A stretch of DNA of 64,000 nt from Promethearchaeota archaeon. GTDB taxonomy: Archaea; Asgardarchaeota; Lokiarchaeia; Sigyniarchaeales; SOKP01. The translations under genes and the position numbers were made by a program. Numbering within the stretch: the stretch's first letter is position 1; the number at the start of each line of letters is the position of its first letter. Of this stretch, positions 26,801 to 34,809 are shown one piece after another. The DNA lies in contig JAHPZA010000006.1 in assembly GCA_019058445.1 (NCBI GenBank), positions 1,132,943-1,196,942 of the forward strand, given 5' to 3'. The notes below the pieces were generated by a model. That model was not told the origin of the DNA and ran no database searches. It saw only the letters and a list, made by a program, of their open reading frames with translations.

Positions 26801-27740
26801 ATTTAAAATCATTATTATTAGCTAAATAGGTACTAATAGTTGGCGGTAATTGGAGATAACGACTTTGAATCGCTGAAGGAGTAAATTGCGCGTTAACTGC
26901 AGTGTTATTAATATCATCATTCGTAGGTAAATTATCTCCAAATAGATCGCACGTGAGATTTACATCATTATCACTCGTAAATCGCAAGTCCGCAGTCGTG
27001 CATCCTAATTCATCCTTATAGAGAAGAGTCTCATCTTCTTCTAGGTTTGGGGCATCAATACTTTCTTCTATTATATATGGTTCTGGAAAGAATGATGCTA
27101 GAACTAATGAATTCGTACCTAAATTAGGAGAAAGAGGGCGCTTTATGCGAATTAAATCTAGATAGGAGTATGTCGAATAATAATCGTCATAGTCATAAAA
27201 ATTATTGAGTGTTTTCAATGCGTTAGACTCCCAGCCATCTCCGGTAAACTCATCAAAACACTCGTATTTCCATAATATATCCTCTCTATCTAAAACCGGA
27301 TTATCATAATCATAAACTCGAAAAACTTCCTGTTCTGAGGCACCTAAAAATACAAGGGCTGCAATTAAAATTTGGTAATCGGATAAATCCAAGTCATCTA
27401 TATTTCCATCATACATCTCCTCTATAGTATCGCCTAATAACTCCTCAAGTTCTTCCTCGGTGAGATCTAATTCCTCTGCTAATTCTGTGAGATTTATATC
27501 TAAATCATCAATAAGATCTTCAATATCCCAAGGTGGCGGAATAGAAACTAAGGTAGCATCTTCTCTATCAGCATCCTCTAACTTTTCACTAGGATCCCTC
27601 CTCTGAGTCCCTAATATTGAAGCGTAAATGAAAGTAGAAAAAGCAAAAAGAGTAATTAATAAACTAGCTACCACTATAACCTTAATAACGCTTTTCTTAG
27701 TAATTCTAGGGGCTAATAAATCCTCTTCAATTACAGACAT
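23889..27740 (-). CDS. Surface protein with degenerate transglutaminase-like domain and Ig-like repeats
   Basis: A 1283-residue protein with an N-terminal signal anchor (about 18-44). An acidic helical region (about 55-130) follows, then a transglutaminase-like domain at about 290-450, and about seven Ig-like domains to the end. The core aligns easily with the family (IIRNYLQSNF, GLWSEFASAFCAFTRAFG, ASRFVDGF, NWAEIYVP, RWVQMD). The catalytic Cys position is Trp375 and the catalytic His position is Tyr425; only the Asp (445) remains. A Cys at 383 lies on a different part of the helix. Enzyme activity is therefore unlikely, and a binding role is more plausible. Ig repeats recur with ITDSKGNASILY / TDYNGKASILIP. 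First gene of the MoxR/DUF58 operon; the bulk of the chain should be outside the cell. Confidence 0.85.
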   Translation of the reverse strand: MSVIEEDLLAPRITKKSVIKVIVVASLLITLFAFSTFIYASILGTQRRDPSEKLEDADREDATLVSIPPPWDIEDLIDDLDINLTELAEELDLTEEELEELLGDTIEEMYDGNIDDLDLSDYQILIAALVFLGASEQEVFRVYDYDNPVLDREDILWKYECFDEFTGDGWESNALKTLNNFYDYDDYYSTYSYLDLIRIKRPLSPNLGTNSLVLASFFPEPYIIEESIDAPNLEEDETLLYKDELGCTTADLRFTSDNDVNLTCDLFGDNLPTNDDINNTAVNAQFTPSAIQSRYLQLPPTISTYLANNNDFKFHYDILDLLIDQDVDSAFVVANIIRNYLQSNFDVDYYELLNDPPDEGEDQVEWFCEKEEGLWSEFASAFCAFTRAFGVASRFVDGFNSRNITQFFDTEEGKNTYAIKYKNIYNWAEIYVPTGPGVGRWVQMDILYDSYGIGGNPLIYYNITVESDFETYNRFSQANITATLSSATASISGKEISFYDETDPTISLPSATTDYNGKASILIPIDIAQVVGPHTIEARYAAVSNTTQYAVLAPIEVNLHSLDPPTVNLSESVHTTNIVGNVSDPVNGKGVRDSIITFLLFEKGTDTFIPAPFNPPGAITNDNGEFDLNLDVDQDIPIGEYYVRVDFNGTWYNYPFVLNNINDSSNTLDLNITKEVTYELRFSINEHPTKFPDFPNPSTLININRGQILNISTVVYDPAISSFVPGQVVDFYDYTNGDLFIGSAITDSKGNASILYTTGMTNKTGPTLVYAQVGNVRNYSYYVLNEPIHVNLISGPTPLTINIQTGGSDPFNIQGTITDEVGNPIGYAEVRLKLFRSGFDYSGYLNPQQSYPFVTGPDGSFNLDFEVDETTPIGNYSLRFDFNGTFDFTYDLNNDYPFTFDLPSFSNSSQFQNELEVIDLNAIEIYLAVDGDPTRVLYDELNPPGRYKLGENATFQVTIIQSGGNPLSGTRVRIIDVYDANVVLDERQYDGSFNFVEFNISIAQFTFAGIHKINIRFYDQFDQPYPTINSTFIIINETVSFYPDPLVSPNIIQRNDGSLTISGYVEENGRPMRGLLVRLLLYDKNYNNVSQYLIGGNIYALTSASGYYLFNINYINITCPQGLYYIRVDFNGTIQLSEVPGIDLIPNYMVSSSSNYIGLNVTAGTNMAQIDYYTNTEQMYPSIPLLSKIWVENDVLHVIGELYWDNLTLMAGMKVNITIQYALNGTIIAYNDTVITDASGEFHGLLLINENWPNLRIATQIIVYFEPEDNNLEYVESSNISFV

Positions 27741-27808
27741 GAATATTAAAAAATATTGAATCGAATACTTTTAAAATCAAATTTAGAATATTAAAAATAA
27801 AAGTGATA

Positions 27809-27837
27809 TTTATAATTATTTTTTTCTATTCGAATAG
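27809..27837 (-). promoter_or_regulatory. Perfect palindrome and TATA-like box before the MoxR/DUF58 operon
   Basis: CTATTCGAATAG (27826-27837) is a perfect 12-base palindrome. Directly downstream on the minus strand is a TATA-like TTATAAATATCAC (27807-27819), about 70 bases before the ATG at 27740. An operator touching the upstream side of the TATA box is a common archaeal control layout. The regulator is unknown. Confidence 0.4.
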
Positions 27838-27948
27838 AATTTTAAAAAATCAACGGGTTTATACTTATTTTTTTTTATTATAGAGCTCATAATTTTTCAG
27901 AGAAAAATAAAAAAGCAAGTGAGTTTAAAAAAAGAGAGTAGATATCTA

Positions 27949-28872
27949 TTAAAACTCATATCCACATTTTGTGCAAACTTTCTTTTTAGCGTAGATGGGC
28001 TTAGGAATATAGGAGACGATTTTACTTCTATCCTCGACTTCTTTTATAGCAAATCCAGAAGCCCCACAATTCGGGCACACTCTTCGATCAGTAGATGCCC
28101 CGGGACTAGGAGCTGTTGTGTCAAAACTTGTTGCTGAAGGAGTACCAAATGAGGTAGGTTCTCCAAAACTCGGGGCTTGAGAACTGACTCCTTGTTGAGC
28201 TAGCGTGGAAGGCATCACTGCTTTAGGTTCTTTTAATTCTTGGATACGTCTATCCTTATATGAAAGCTCTTCTTGTAATTGAGCTATTTTTTGTTGCAAG
28301 GGAGTTAATTGTTGTTGGAGTGCCATATTTTGTTGTTGAACTTGTTGAAATTCCCGTTCCATTTGTTGAACTTGTTGTGTTAATGATAGGGTTTGACTTT
28401 CTAATTGAGTTTTTTCATTGGTTAATTGATTAATTTGATTCTGATAACCTTCAGTGGAGGATTTAAGAGATATTAATTGACTATTTAACTGATTGATCTG
28501 ATTATCTTTTTCTAATAAAAGATTGTTTAAATTTGAAGATTGAGCATTAAATTCACTAAGCTGTTTTTTTAATTGATTAATTTCTCTATCTTTCTCCTCT
28601 AATTGATATATAGTAGCATCAACCGCTCCTTGTGAAGGGACACTAGGAATAGAGGGTGTAGGCTGAGGTGGTGGGGCGGGTGCTGGAGAAGTGGGTGGCA
28701 TTGATGGTGTGGGTATAGAAGGTGGAGGAACTGAAGGAGGCGGAGTCGAAGGTGGTGGCATCGAAGGCGGGGGAGTTGTAGGGGGAGTTACCGAAGGGAG
28801 CGGCATCGTAGGTGGTGGTGTTATGGGGGGGATTTTATCTTCCTCTTTCTTTTTTTCATTTTCTTCTGACAT
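27949..28872 (-). CDS. Proline-rich, coiled-coil, zinc-ribbon protein
   Basis: The 307-residue protein has three parts. Residues 15-75 are a proline-rich tract built from repeats such as PPPSMPPPSTPPPSVPPPS. Residues about 85-215 form a strong coiled coil, Gln/Leu/Asn-rich with heptads such as INQLKKQLSEF and QVQQMEREFQQVQQQN. The C-terminus (266-303) is a zinc ribbon with CPNC and CTKC pairs. No such full-length family is known to me. Polyproline tracts of this type are ligands of profilin in eukaryotes, and Asgard archaea encode profilins, so a link to the cytoskeleton is possible but unproven. No membrane segment. It lies on its own, 208 bases upstream of the MoxR/DUF58 operon on the same strand. 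Confidence 0.75.
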   Translation of the reverse strand: MSEENEKKKEEDKIPPITPPPTMPLPSVTPPTTPPPSMPPPSTPPPSVPPPSIPTPSMPPTSPAPAPPPQPTPSIPSVPSQGAVDATIYQLEEKDREINQLKKQLSEFNAQSSNLNNLLLEKDNQINQLNSQLISLKSSTEGYQNQINQLTNEKTQLESQTLSLTQQVQQMEREFQQVQQQNMALQQQLTPLQQKIAQLQEELSYKDRRIQELKEPKAVMPSTLAQQGVSSQAPSFGEPTSFGTPSATSFDTTAPSPGASTDRRVCPNCGASGFAIKEVEDRSKIVSYIPKPIYAKKKVCTKCGYEF

Positions 28873-29004
28873 TTTATTTTCCTACTATGATTAAATTGAA
28901 TTTTGAAATTATTATTTTACAATACGTATAATAAAAATATCATACATTTAGCTTATAAAATTATGGTACAAAACCAAGTATTAAAGTATTATGATTTTGG
29001 TTTT

Positions 29005-30099
29005 TTAAAAGCACTTCCAATAAGGAGTCAATTTTTCTTTTAACGCAGGGACAAGTTTAGTGTTTATATAATTTAGAAGGTCGTCCTCTGAAATTCTTGG
29101 TTTTTCTTCAATTAATTTTTCATCTTCATTGTTCAAAACTCTTAAGCAGTTATACACAGCCTTAGCTTGCTTATCTACTTGGTAACCCCCTTCTAAAGTT
29201 ATTAATATCCTATCATTCGCATATTCCTTAGCTTTTTCTCTAATCTTCTTCAAATAATTCGCGGGAGCTTGATAGGTCCAACCCATATACGTTAATTGAT
29301 CAGTGTGGTGGGTGTCAAAACCTGCAGAAATAAGAATAAATTCCGGTTTAAATTCATCTAATAGAGGTGAGATGATTTCATCAAAATATATTTCTATTAC
29401 ATCATCAGCAGCCCTCGGAGGCATTGGAAAATTAATAATTTTACCCACTCCCTTACCCGATCCTATTTCACCAATAAAACCACTTCCAGGATAGAGTGTT
29501 CTACCATCTTGATGGGAATTAAACATGACTAATTCCCCATGTTCTGATTTAGAGCCATTAAAGAAAATATCTTGTGTCCCGTTTCCATGGTGACAGTCCC
29601 AGTCGATTATAGCGACTCGCTGGAAATTTTTCTCTCTAAATAAATATTCAGCAGCAATAGCCACATTATTAAATATGCAGAATCCAGAACATTTATAAGA
29701 ATTAGAATGGTGGCCAGGAGGACGTACAGCTGCAAATGCGTTTTTAATGGTTCCATTTAAAATTTGGTCAATAGCTTCTAGATTTCCGCCAACAGAATAT
29801 AAAGAAGCCTCGTAGGTTTTTCCGGATACCGATGTGTCCATATCGAGGTTCTGAATATATCCAGTTTTTTCAGCTAATTCGCTCACTTCTTTAACTTCTT
29901 TGATTAAACTCTCTTCATGTACATATTTGATTTGATCTATTGTCGCTTTACGAGGCTCAATAATTTTAAAATTTGGATCGTCAAGAACTCCATTTTCCTT
30001 TAAAAAATCCATGATTGCGATTAATCTGGTATGAGATTCAACATGCGTGCCGATTTTGTGTTCCAAAAATATTGGACTGTATACAATTCCAGTGGTCAT
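29005..30099 (-). CDS. Histone-deacetylase-family amidohydrolase
   Basis: A 364-residue zinc-dependent deacetylase of the arginase/HDAC fold. The charge-relay His pair is H130-H131 in RPPGHHS. Zinc ligands D168 and H170 are in DWDCHHGNGT, with a third Asp in SAGFDTHHTD. The transition-state Tyr is in LEGGYQ. The wording is close to class II HDACs and acetylpolyamine or acetoin-utilisation-type amidohydrolases, so the substrate could be acetyl-lysine, acetylpolyamine or another acetylated amine. The full domain length is present. An 8-base inverted repeat (AAAACCAA/TTGGTTTT, 28970-29004) ends at the stop codon and may terminate transcription. No partner gene nearby. Confidence 0.92.
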   Translation of the reverse strand: MTTGIVYSPIFLEHKIGTHVESHTRLIAIMDFLKENGVLDDPNFKIIEPRKATIDQIKYVHEESLIKEVKEVSELAEKTGYIQNLDMDTSVSGKTYEASLYSVGGNLEAIDQILNGTIKNAFAAVRPPGHHSNSYKCSGFCIFNNVAIAAEYLFREKNFQRVAIIDWDCHHGNGTQDIFFNGSKSEHGELVMFNSHQDGRTLYPGSGFIGEIGSGKGVGKIINFPMPPRAADDVIEIYFDEIISPLLDEFKPEFILISAGFDTHHTDQLTYMGWTYQAPANYLKKIREKAKEYANDRILITLEGGYQVDKQAKAVYNCLRVLNNEDEKLIEEKPRISEDDLLNYINTKLVPALKEKLTPYWKCF

Positions 30100-30259
30100 A
30101 TTAATCAGCTATATAGGTGTAAAAAAATATAATAAATAGATATTGGTTTAAATTTATTAATAATTTTCCTTAATAGTATACTTCAAGAATTAAATGAAAA
30201 TATGCTAACTTCATATTCTTTTGGAATAGTGTCTGGCATAATGATTCTAATTATTTAAA

Positions 30260-30544
30260 ATGATATTTTATGGTTTTTTGTCTAATAAAAAAAATAGATT
30301 ATTATTAATATACTTAATATCTCAATATGTTTTTATAAATAAAAAATTACCAAAACCAATTGAATTTCTTTCAGAATTGATATATTTAGATCTATCTAAT
30401 ACTAATATCAAGCGATTCCCAATTGTCATTACTAAACTTAAAAATCTTAAAGAAATTCATGTTAATAGTGACTTTCCGCTTGGATCTGTTCCACAATCAA
30501 TTAAAAACATCGTTATTCGAAAAAAATCAATGGAACTAGAGTAA
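30260..30544 (+). CDS. Short leucine-rich-repeat protein or fragment
   Basis: Of 94 residues, the second half contains two to three leucine-rich repeats: LPKPIEFLSELIYLDLSNTN, then IKRFPIVITKLKNLKEI, then GSVPQSI. The spacing is that of the typical 22-23-residue LRR found in Asgard proteins. The first 30 residues (MIFYGFLSNKK..., then a hydrophobic run) do not fit an LRR cap, so the start may be wrong, or this may be the remnant of a larger LRR protein. It is followed 96 bases later by the small GTPase gene on the same strand; LRR and GTPase modules are often found together, but here they are separate. Confidence 0.5.
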   Translation: MIFYGFLSNKKNRLLLIYLISQYVFINKKLPKPIEFLSELIYLDLSNTNIKRFPIVITKLKNLKEIHVNSDFPLGSVPQSIKNIVIRKKSMELE

Positions 30545-30640
30545 ATTTAATAATTTTAGATTTAATTATTTTAATATTTATCCATTTTTATTTTACATTG
30601 AAGATATATTTAATTAATAATAAAAAAAGTAAATTATAGT

Positions 30641-31156
30641 ATGCACTATAAAATCAAAGTAATAATTATCGGGGAGGCGGGAGTTGGCAAGACGAGTTTA
30701 GTGAAAAAATTTATATCTGGCCAATTCTCTAGTGATTATCGTGCGAGTATCGGTACTAATATGTTTATAAAAGACATTGAATTTGAATCTAAAGATAAAA
30801 TAGACAGAATATCAATTCAGTTGTGGGATATTGCCGGTCAAGAGCGTTGGATAAAAATGAGAAGTATGTATTATGCTGGCAGTCAAGCTGCTTTACTTGT
30901 AGGAGATTTAAGTAGGAAGAGGACCTTCGAGCAGATTGAGAAATTCTGGCATCCAGATCTAATAGATCACTGTGGACATATCCCTTTTATCTTAATTGCA
31001 AATAAAAGTGATGTTAACCATGAGATCTCTGAAGAGGAAGTAAAATTATTAGGAAAGGAATTAGCTGCAATATCTGTTTTATCCACATCAGCCAAAACTG
31101 GGGAAAACGTAGAAAAAGCGTTTAAAACTATATCTAAACAAATAATTCAACTTTAA
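30641..31156 (+). CDS. Ras/Rab-type small GTPase
   Basis: A 171-residue single-domain GTPase with all five G motifs. The P-loop is GEAGVGKTS (11-19), switch I has Thr in SIGTNM, switch II is WDIAGQE (62-68), the base-specificity motif is NKSD (121-124), and the last is TSAKTG. The WDIAGQERW form and Rab-like length place it in the eukaryote-type Ras superfamily that is strongly expanded in Asgard archaea. There is no C-terminal prenylation Cys, so membrane attachment must come from elsewhere if it occurs. Partner and process unknown; an LRR ORF lies directly upstream. The start is ATG at 30641, with an AT-rich TATA-like stretch before it. Confidence 0.95.
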   Translation: MHYKIKVIIIGEAGVGKTSLVKKFISGQFSSDYRASIGTNMFIKDIEFESKDKIDRISIQLWDIAGQERWIKMRSMYYAGSQAALLVGDLSRKRTFEQIEKFWHPDLIDHCGHIPFILIANKSDVNHEISEEEVKLLGKELAAISVLSTSAKTGENVEKAFKTISKQIIQL

Positions 31157-31265
31157 GAAACATTGAAATTTTCTCTACTTTATTTTATAAAAATTAATAA
31201 TAAATCTTTTTGAGGTTCCTTTATTTATCTAATAAAGAATTGTTTCAGTAGGTTGTTAAAGATAC

Positions 31266-33134
31266 ATGAATTCAAACTCTAAAAAGCAATATTATGGCTT
31301 TACAGGGAAATTACTCAAAGTTGACCTAACGAGCAAAATCATATCAACAGAAGCGTTAAATCCTCACTATTCAGAGAATTTTTTAGGTGGAGCGGGGTAT
31401 GCTTGTAGATATTTATTTGATTATATAAATAGAGATACGGACCCATTATCTGCTGATAATATTATTATGATAATGAATGGGCCCTTATGTCTCACAAGTG
31501 CACCCTCTTTTGGGAGAATGGTTGTTTGTTCGAAATCACCTTATACTGGAATTTGGGGTGAAGGAAATGCGGGCGGTTTTTTTGGGCCAGAAATGAAGAG
31601 AGCTGGGTATGATGGAATAATTATCACTGGTAAAGCTGAGAAACCTGTATATTTAAGAATTTTTAATGAAAACTCCGAGATTGTAGATGCTTCTGAACTA
31701 TGGGGTAAAGGTGTAAAAAAAACCAGTGAGTTATTAAAAAAGTTTGCCGGCGATCCTAAATCAAGGGTAATTTGTATTGGACAAGCCGGGGAAAATTTAG
31801 TGAAATATGCAAATATATGTACTGAAGGCAGAGCTGCTGGTCGTACCGGAATGGGCGCTGTAATGGGTTCTAAAAATCTAAAAGGAATCGTGATAAGAGG
31901 AAAATCTTTTAAACCAGGGGTAGCAAATCCCGAAAAATTCAATGAAATAGCAAAAAAAACTTCGAGATTTATACAATCTACTATGGCTACCAAAGGATTG
32001 AGAGAATATGGGACAAGTGCGGCTGTAGTGCCATTTCATTCAATAGGCGATTTACCCATGAAATATTGGTCTCTAGGTGAATGGGATGATGTATTTAAGT
32101 TAGCAGGTGAGAAGTTAAAGGAAGAATACTATATTAAGAATAAATCCTGCTATGGTTGCGGAATTGCATGCGGAAAATTGATAAAAATAAATAATAGGGA
32201 GATACAAGTAGAAGAAACTGAAATGCCTGAATATGAAACTATTGCTGGATTCGGTTCATTGATATTAAATAGCAACTTGGAATCAATAGCCATAGCAAAT
32301 CACTTGTGCAATGATTATGGAATGGACACTATTAGTTGCAGTAGTGTGATTGCTTTAATGTATGATTTATTTAATAAAGGTAAAATTGATAAGAAAGATG
32401 TTGATGGATTTAAATTAAACTGGGGAAATTATGATTCAATGTTGAAATTAATTAAGAAAATAACGTTTCGGGAGGGGATCGGAGATCTGTTAGCTGAGGG
32501 ATCTACTGCAGTTGGAGAAAAATTTAAAATTTCCTCAGACGAGATAGCAGCAGTAAATAAATTAGATGTACCTTATCATGATATTAGGTCCTGCTACGGG
32601 TTGGCTCTTACTTACGCATTTGCACCGCGAGGTGCTTGCCATACCTCGGGAGATGTATTTAAAGTTTTAAGAGAAACAAATGAAGTTGATTTATCTTCTT
32701 TAGATATTCATAAAATGGATTTGTTTTCAAGCAACAAAAAAATGGCAAAATCTAGCATGTTATTACATGATTATCGCGCATTATATTCCAGTTTGATTTC
32801 ATGTTTCTTTTCCAATCCTCCCCCTACATACATGGCAGAACTTATTAAAACTTTGTTTGGGATTGAGTTCGACACAGACCAGATGAAAATCCTCGGAGAG
32901 CGAATTTTTAATATGAAACGATTGTTCAACATAAAAATGGGTTTAACTTCTGAAAATGATGTGATTCCTAAAATGCTCTTAAATCCAATAAAAAAGGGAG
33001 CGGTGAAAGGAAAAACACCTGATTTCGAGAGATTAAAAGCATATTACTATCAAATTCGGGATTGGGATCCTATAACTGGTAAGCCTTCTTTAAAGAAATT
33101 ACGTGAGTTGGGATTAGATGATTTAAAAATATAA
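31266..33134 (+). CDS. Tungsten aldehyde:ferredoxin oxidoreductase family
   Basis: A 622-residue enzyme that oxidises aldehydes to acids with ferredoxin, using a tungsten-bispterin cofactor and one [4Fe-4S] cluster. The N-terminal GFTGKLLKVDLT, FLGGAGYA, GRMVVCSKSPYTGIWGEGNAGG and GRTGMGAVMGSKNLK are AOR signatures. The cluster cysteines are C295, C298 and C302 (CYGCGIAC) with C513 as the likely fourth. APRGACHTSGD is part of the pterin site. Length fits AOR/FOR-type enzymes (about 600-620). The substrate (amino-acid-derived aldehydes, glyceraldehyde 3-phosphate, other) cannot be read from sequence. It stands alone on the plus strand with its own promoter region, and is consistent with anaerobic, ferredoxin-based metabolism. 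Confidence 0.93.
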   Translation: MNSNSKKQYYGFTGKLLKVDLTSKIISTEALNPHYSENFLGGAGYACRYLFDYINRDTDPLSADNIIMIMNGPLCLTSAPSFGRMVVCSKSPYTGIWGEGNAGGFFGPEMKRAGYDGIIITGKAEKPVYLRIFNENSEIVDASELWGKGVKKTSELLKKFAGDPKSRVICIGQAGENLVKYANICTEGRAAGRTGMGAVMGSKNLKGIVIRGKSFKPGVANPEKFNEIAKKTSRFIQSTMATKGLREYGTSAAVVPFHSIGDLPMKYWSLGEWDDVFKLAGEKLKEEYYIKNKSCYGCGIACGKLIKINNREIQVEETEMPEYETIAGFGSLILNSNLESIAIANHLCNDYGMDTISCSSVIALMYDLFNKGKIDKKDVDGFKLNWGNYDSMLKLIKKITFREGIGDLLAEGSTAVGEKFKISSDEIAAVNKLDVPYHDIRSCYGLALTYAFAPRGACHTSGDVFKVLRETNEVDLSSLDIHKMDLFSSNKKMAKSSMLLHDYRALYSSLISCFFSNPPPTYMAELIKTLFGIEFDTDQMKILGERIFNMKRLFNIKMGLTSENDVIPKMLLNPIKKGAVKGKTPDFERLKAYYYQIRDWDPITGKPSLKKLRELGLDDLKI

Positions 33135-33224
33135 ATTTAATTTTTATATAATTTAATAACATTATTTTTAATATAGAGATTGATTAAGAGTTATAAAAAT
33201 CAGTAACTATAGTGAAAATTAAAT

Positions 33225-33935
33225 ATGATGAGCTCAAGAGAGGAAGAACACATTGTTGGAGGGGGAAAGATACGTTCAATTATTCTTGGATTGAATGATG
33301 GACTGATCTCAACGTTTACGTTATTAGTCGGGGTCGCGGCTGCAACTCTTGCGACAGAAGGAAATGTTATAGTAATTTTAACGGGTATTGCTGCAATGGT
33401 GTCTGGTGCGATAAGCATGGGTCTTGGAGAATATATCTCATCAAAATCCGAATATAATTATATTAAGAGTGAAATAAAAAAAGAGGAAGCAGAAATAGAA
33501 CTATTTCCAGAAGAAGAAAAACAGGAAGTGTATGATATTATTGAAAAAATGGGGATAAAGGGAGATGTTGCAAATGCGTGTGTTAACTCGATTACTTCCA
33601 ACAAGGAAGTATGGTTAAATTTCTTAATAGGGAACGAATTGGGTTTGGATGAGCCTGAGAATCCTACTTTAGGAGCACTTTTAACTTTTATTGCGTTCGT
33701 GGTGGGATCATTTATACCCCTTTCACCATATTTTCTTAATTTGGGTTTTATATCTTTAATTATATCTACTGTTCTTTCTTTTTGCATGCTTGGTATTGTC
33801 GGTACTGCTAAGACAAAAATAACGGGAGAGCGAAAATTAAAAGGCGCTATAGAAATGTTAATTATTGGCGGTGTAGCTTTTGTATGTTCATATGGAATAG
33901 GACTATGGCTTGAACAATTTATTACGACTCTTTAA
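33225..33935 (+). CDS. VIT1/CCC1-family iron/manganese transporter
   Basis: A 236-residue membrane protein of the VIT/CCC1 group, which moves Fe2+ or Mn2+ out of the cytosol. TM1 carries the family motif ILGLNDGLISTFTLLVGVAAA with the conserved Asp, and TM2 has the MVSGAISMGLGEYISSKSE signature. A cytoplasmic Glu-rich metal-binding helical hairpin follows (about 80-125: KKEEAEIELFPEEEKQE), then three more membrane helices. An EEE run lies right at the N-terminus. Unlike plant vacuolar forms it would sit in the cell membrane. No metal-regulator site was found upstream. It converges with the phosphatase gene, which ends 8 bases later. Confidence 0.92.
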   Translation: MMSSREEEHIVGGGKIRSIILGLNDGLISTFTLLVGVAAATLATEGNVIVILTGIAAMVSGAISMGLGEYISSKSEYNYIKSEIKKEEAEIELFPEEEKQEVYDIIEKMGIKGDVANACVNSITSNKEVWLNFLIGNELGLDEPENPTLGALLTFIAFVVGSFIPLSPYFLNLGFISLIISTVLSFCMLGIVGTAKTKITGERKLKGAIEMLIIGGVAFVCSYGIGLWLEQFITTL

Positions 33936-33942
33936 CCGCATA

Positions 33943-34785
33943 TTATATAGGAATTACATCAATAATTCCTTCACTATGAATGACCCCGACCACAGCAGAA
34001 ACTTTTTTAGAATAGGATTGAGAAGAAAAAATACTGATTAATTTTTCATCAAAATAAGATTTATATCCATTTTTAAATTTTTCATGCGAGCGAATGATGC
34101 CTTTTATTTGATTTCTTTCAATAAAATCTTCAAATACTTCCCTACCAAACTGTTTAATTCCTGGACCTCTTGAACTTTGTTTAAATTTTTTAGAATTCTC
34201 TTTAGGATCATTCCAAACTAATTGTTTAGTGATAGGATCTGAGATTTCTTCTTGGTTTGTAGGCAATAAATTGATATCTCTAATTTCTTCTAAACCATCA
34301 GGAATACCCCCGTGAACACAAAAAATTCTATTCCACGTAATAGCAGCTAACGGAAGATGAGAAAAAGCGTGATTATAATCTCTGAACATTTCTCTGCTTT
34401 TTCTAAATTTCAATCTTACTTCATCATAAAAGCCATATTGTCTATTAATTATAGGATCTTCATGATTTCCTCTAATTAAAACAATTCTGTCAGGCATTAG
34501 TTTTTTGTAATAAAATAAAACATTTATTACTTCTACTTGTTTAGCACCTCTATCAACATAATCCCCCAGAAATATCAGAGTTTTAAACTCCTCTCTAAAG
34601 AATACATTTATTATTCTATGTAAGGTTTCTAGATCCCCGTGTAAATCTCCGACTACCATGGTTTTTCCTTTTGGAACAATTATTAGATTTTTTTCTGTTT
34701 CTAATATTTTTTCTACGTCTCTTATGAGAGTTTTGACGTTTTGTTCCGTGTAATTTTGAATAACGTTGAAAAACCGAGCTGGCAT
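33943..34785 (-). CDS. PPP-family serine/threonine phosphatase, PP1/PP2A-like
   Basis: A 280-residue metallophosphatase with the complete PPP signature set: GDLHG (46-50), GDYVDRG (74-80), GNHED (106-110), HGG (158-160) and RSHE (232-235). It also has an RG.G..FG-type region (SSRGPGIKQFG) before RSHE and the SIFSSQSY end that corresponds to SAPNY in PP1/PP2A. It should remove phosphate from Ser/Thr using two metal ions. The match to eukaryotic PP1/PP2A-type wording is strong. It is divergent from the kinase-like gene that starts only about 25 bases away; the two together suggest a phosphorylation couple, which is inference from position. Confidence 0.94.
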   Translation of the reverse strand: MPARFFNVIQNYTEQNVKTLIRDVEKILETEKNLIIVPKGKTMVVGDLHGDLETLHRIINVFFREEFKTLIFLGDYVDRGAKQVEVINVLFYYKKLMPDRIVLIRGNHEDPIINRQYGFYDEVRLKFRKSREMFRDYNHAFSHLPLAAITWNRIFCVHGGIPDGLEEIRDINLLPTNQEEISDPITKQLVWNDPKENSKKFKQSSRGPGIKQFGREVFEDFIERNQIKGIIRSHEKFKNGYKSYFDEKLISIFSSQSYSKKVSAVVGVIHSEGIIDVIPI

Positions 34786-34809
34786 GTCAGATTTATTTTA
34801 ATAAAAGTA

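Noticed and set aside
28691..28894. Gly-rich 67-codon ORF opposite the proline tract
   Set aside because: The complement of the PPPS repeats; it reads as a Gly repeat only because of the repeat DNA.
30194..30258. Short coding-like stretch ending SFGIVSGIMILII before the LRR gene
   Set aside because: Only about 23 codons after a stop, with no start in good context; it may be chance in AT-rich DNA.
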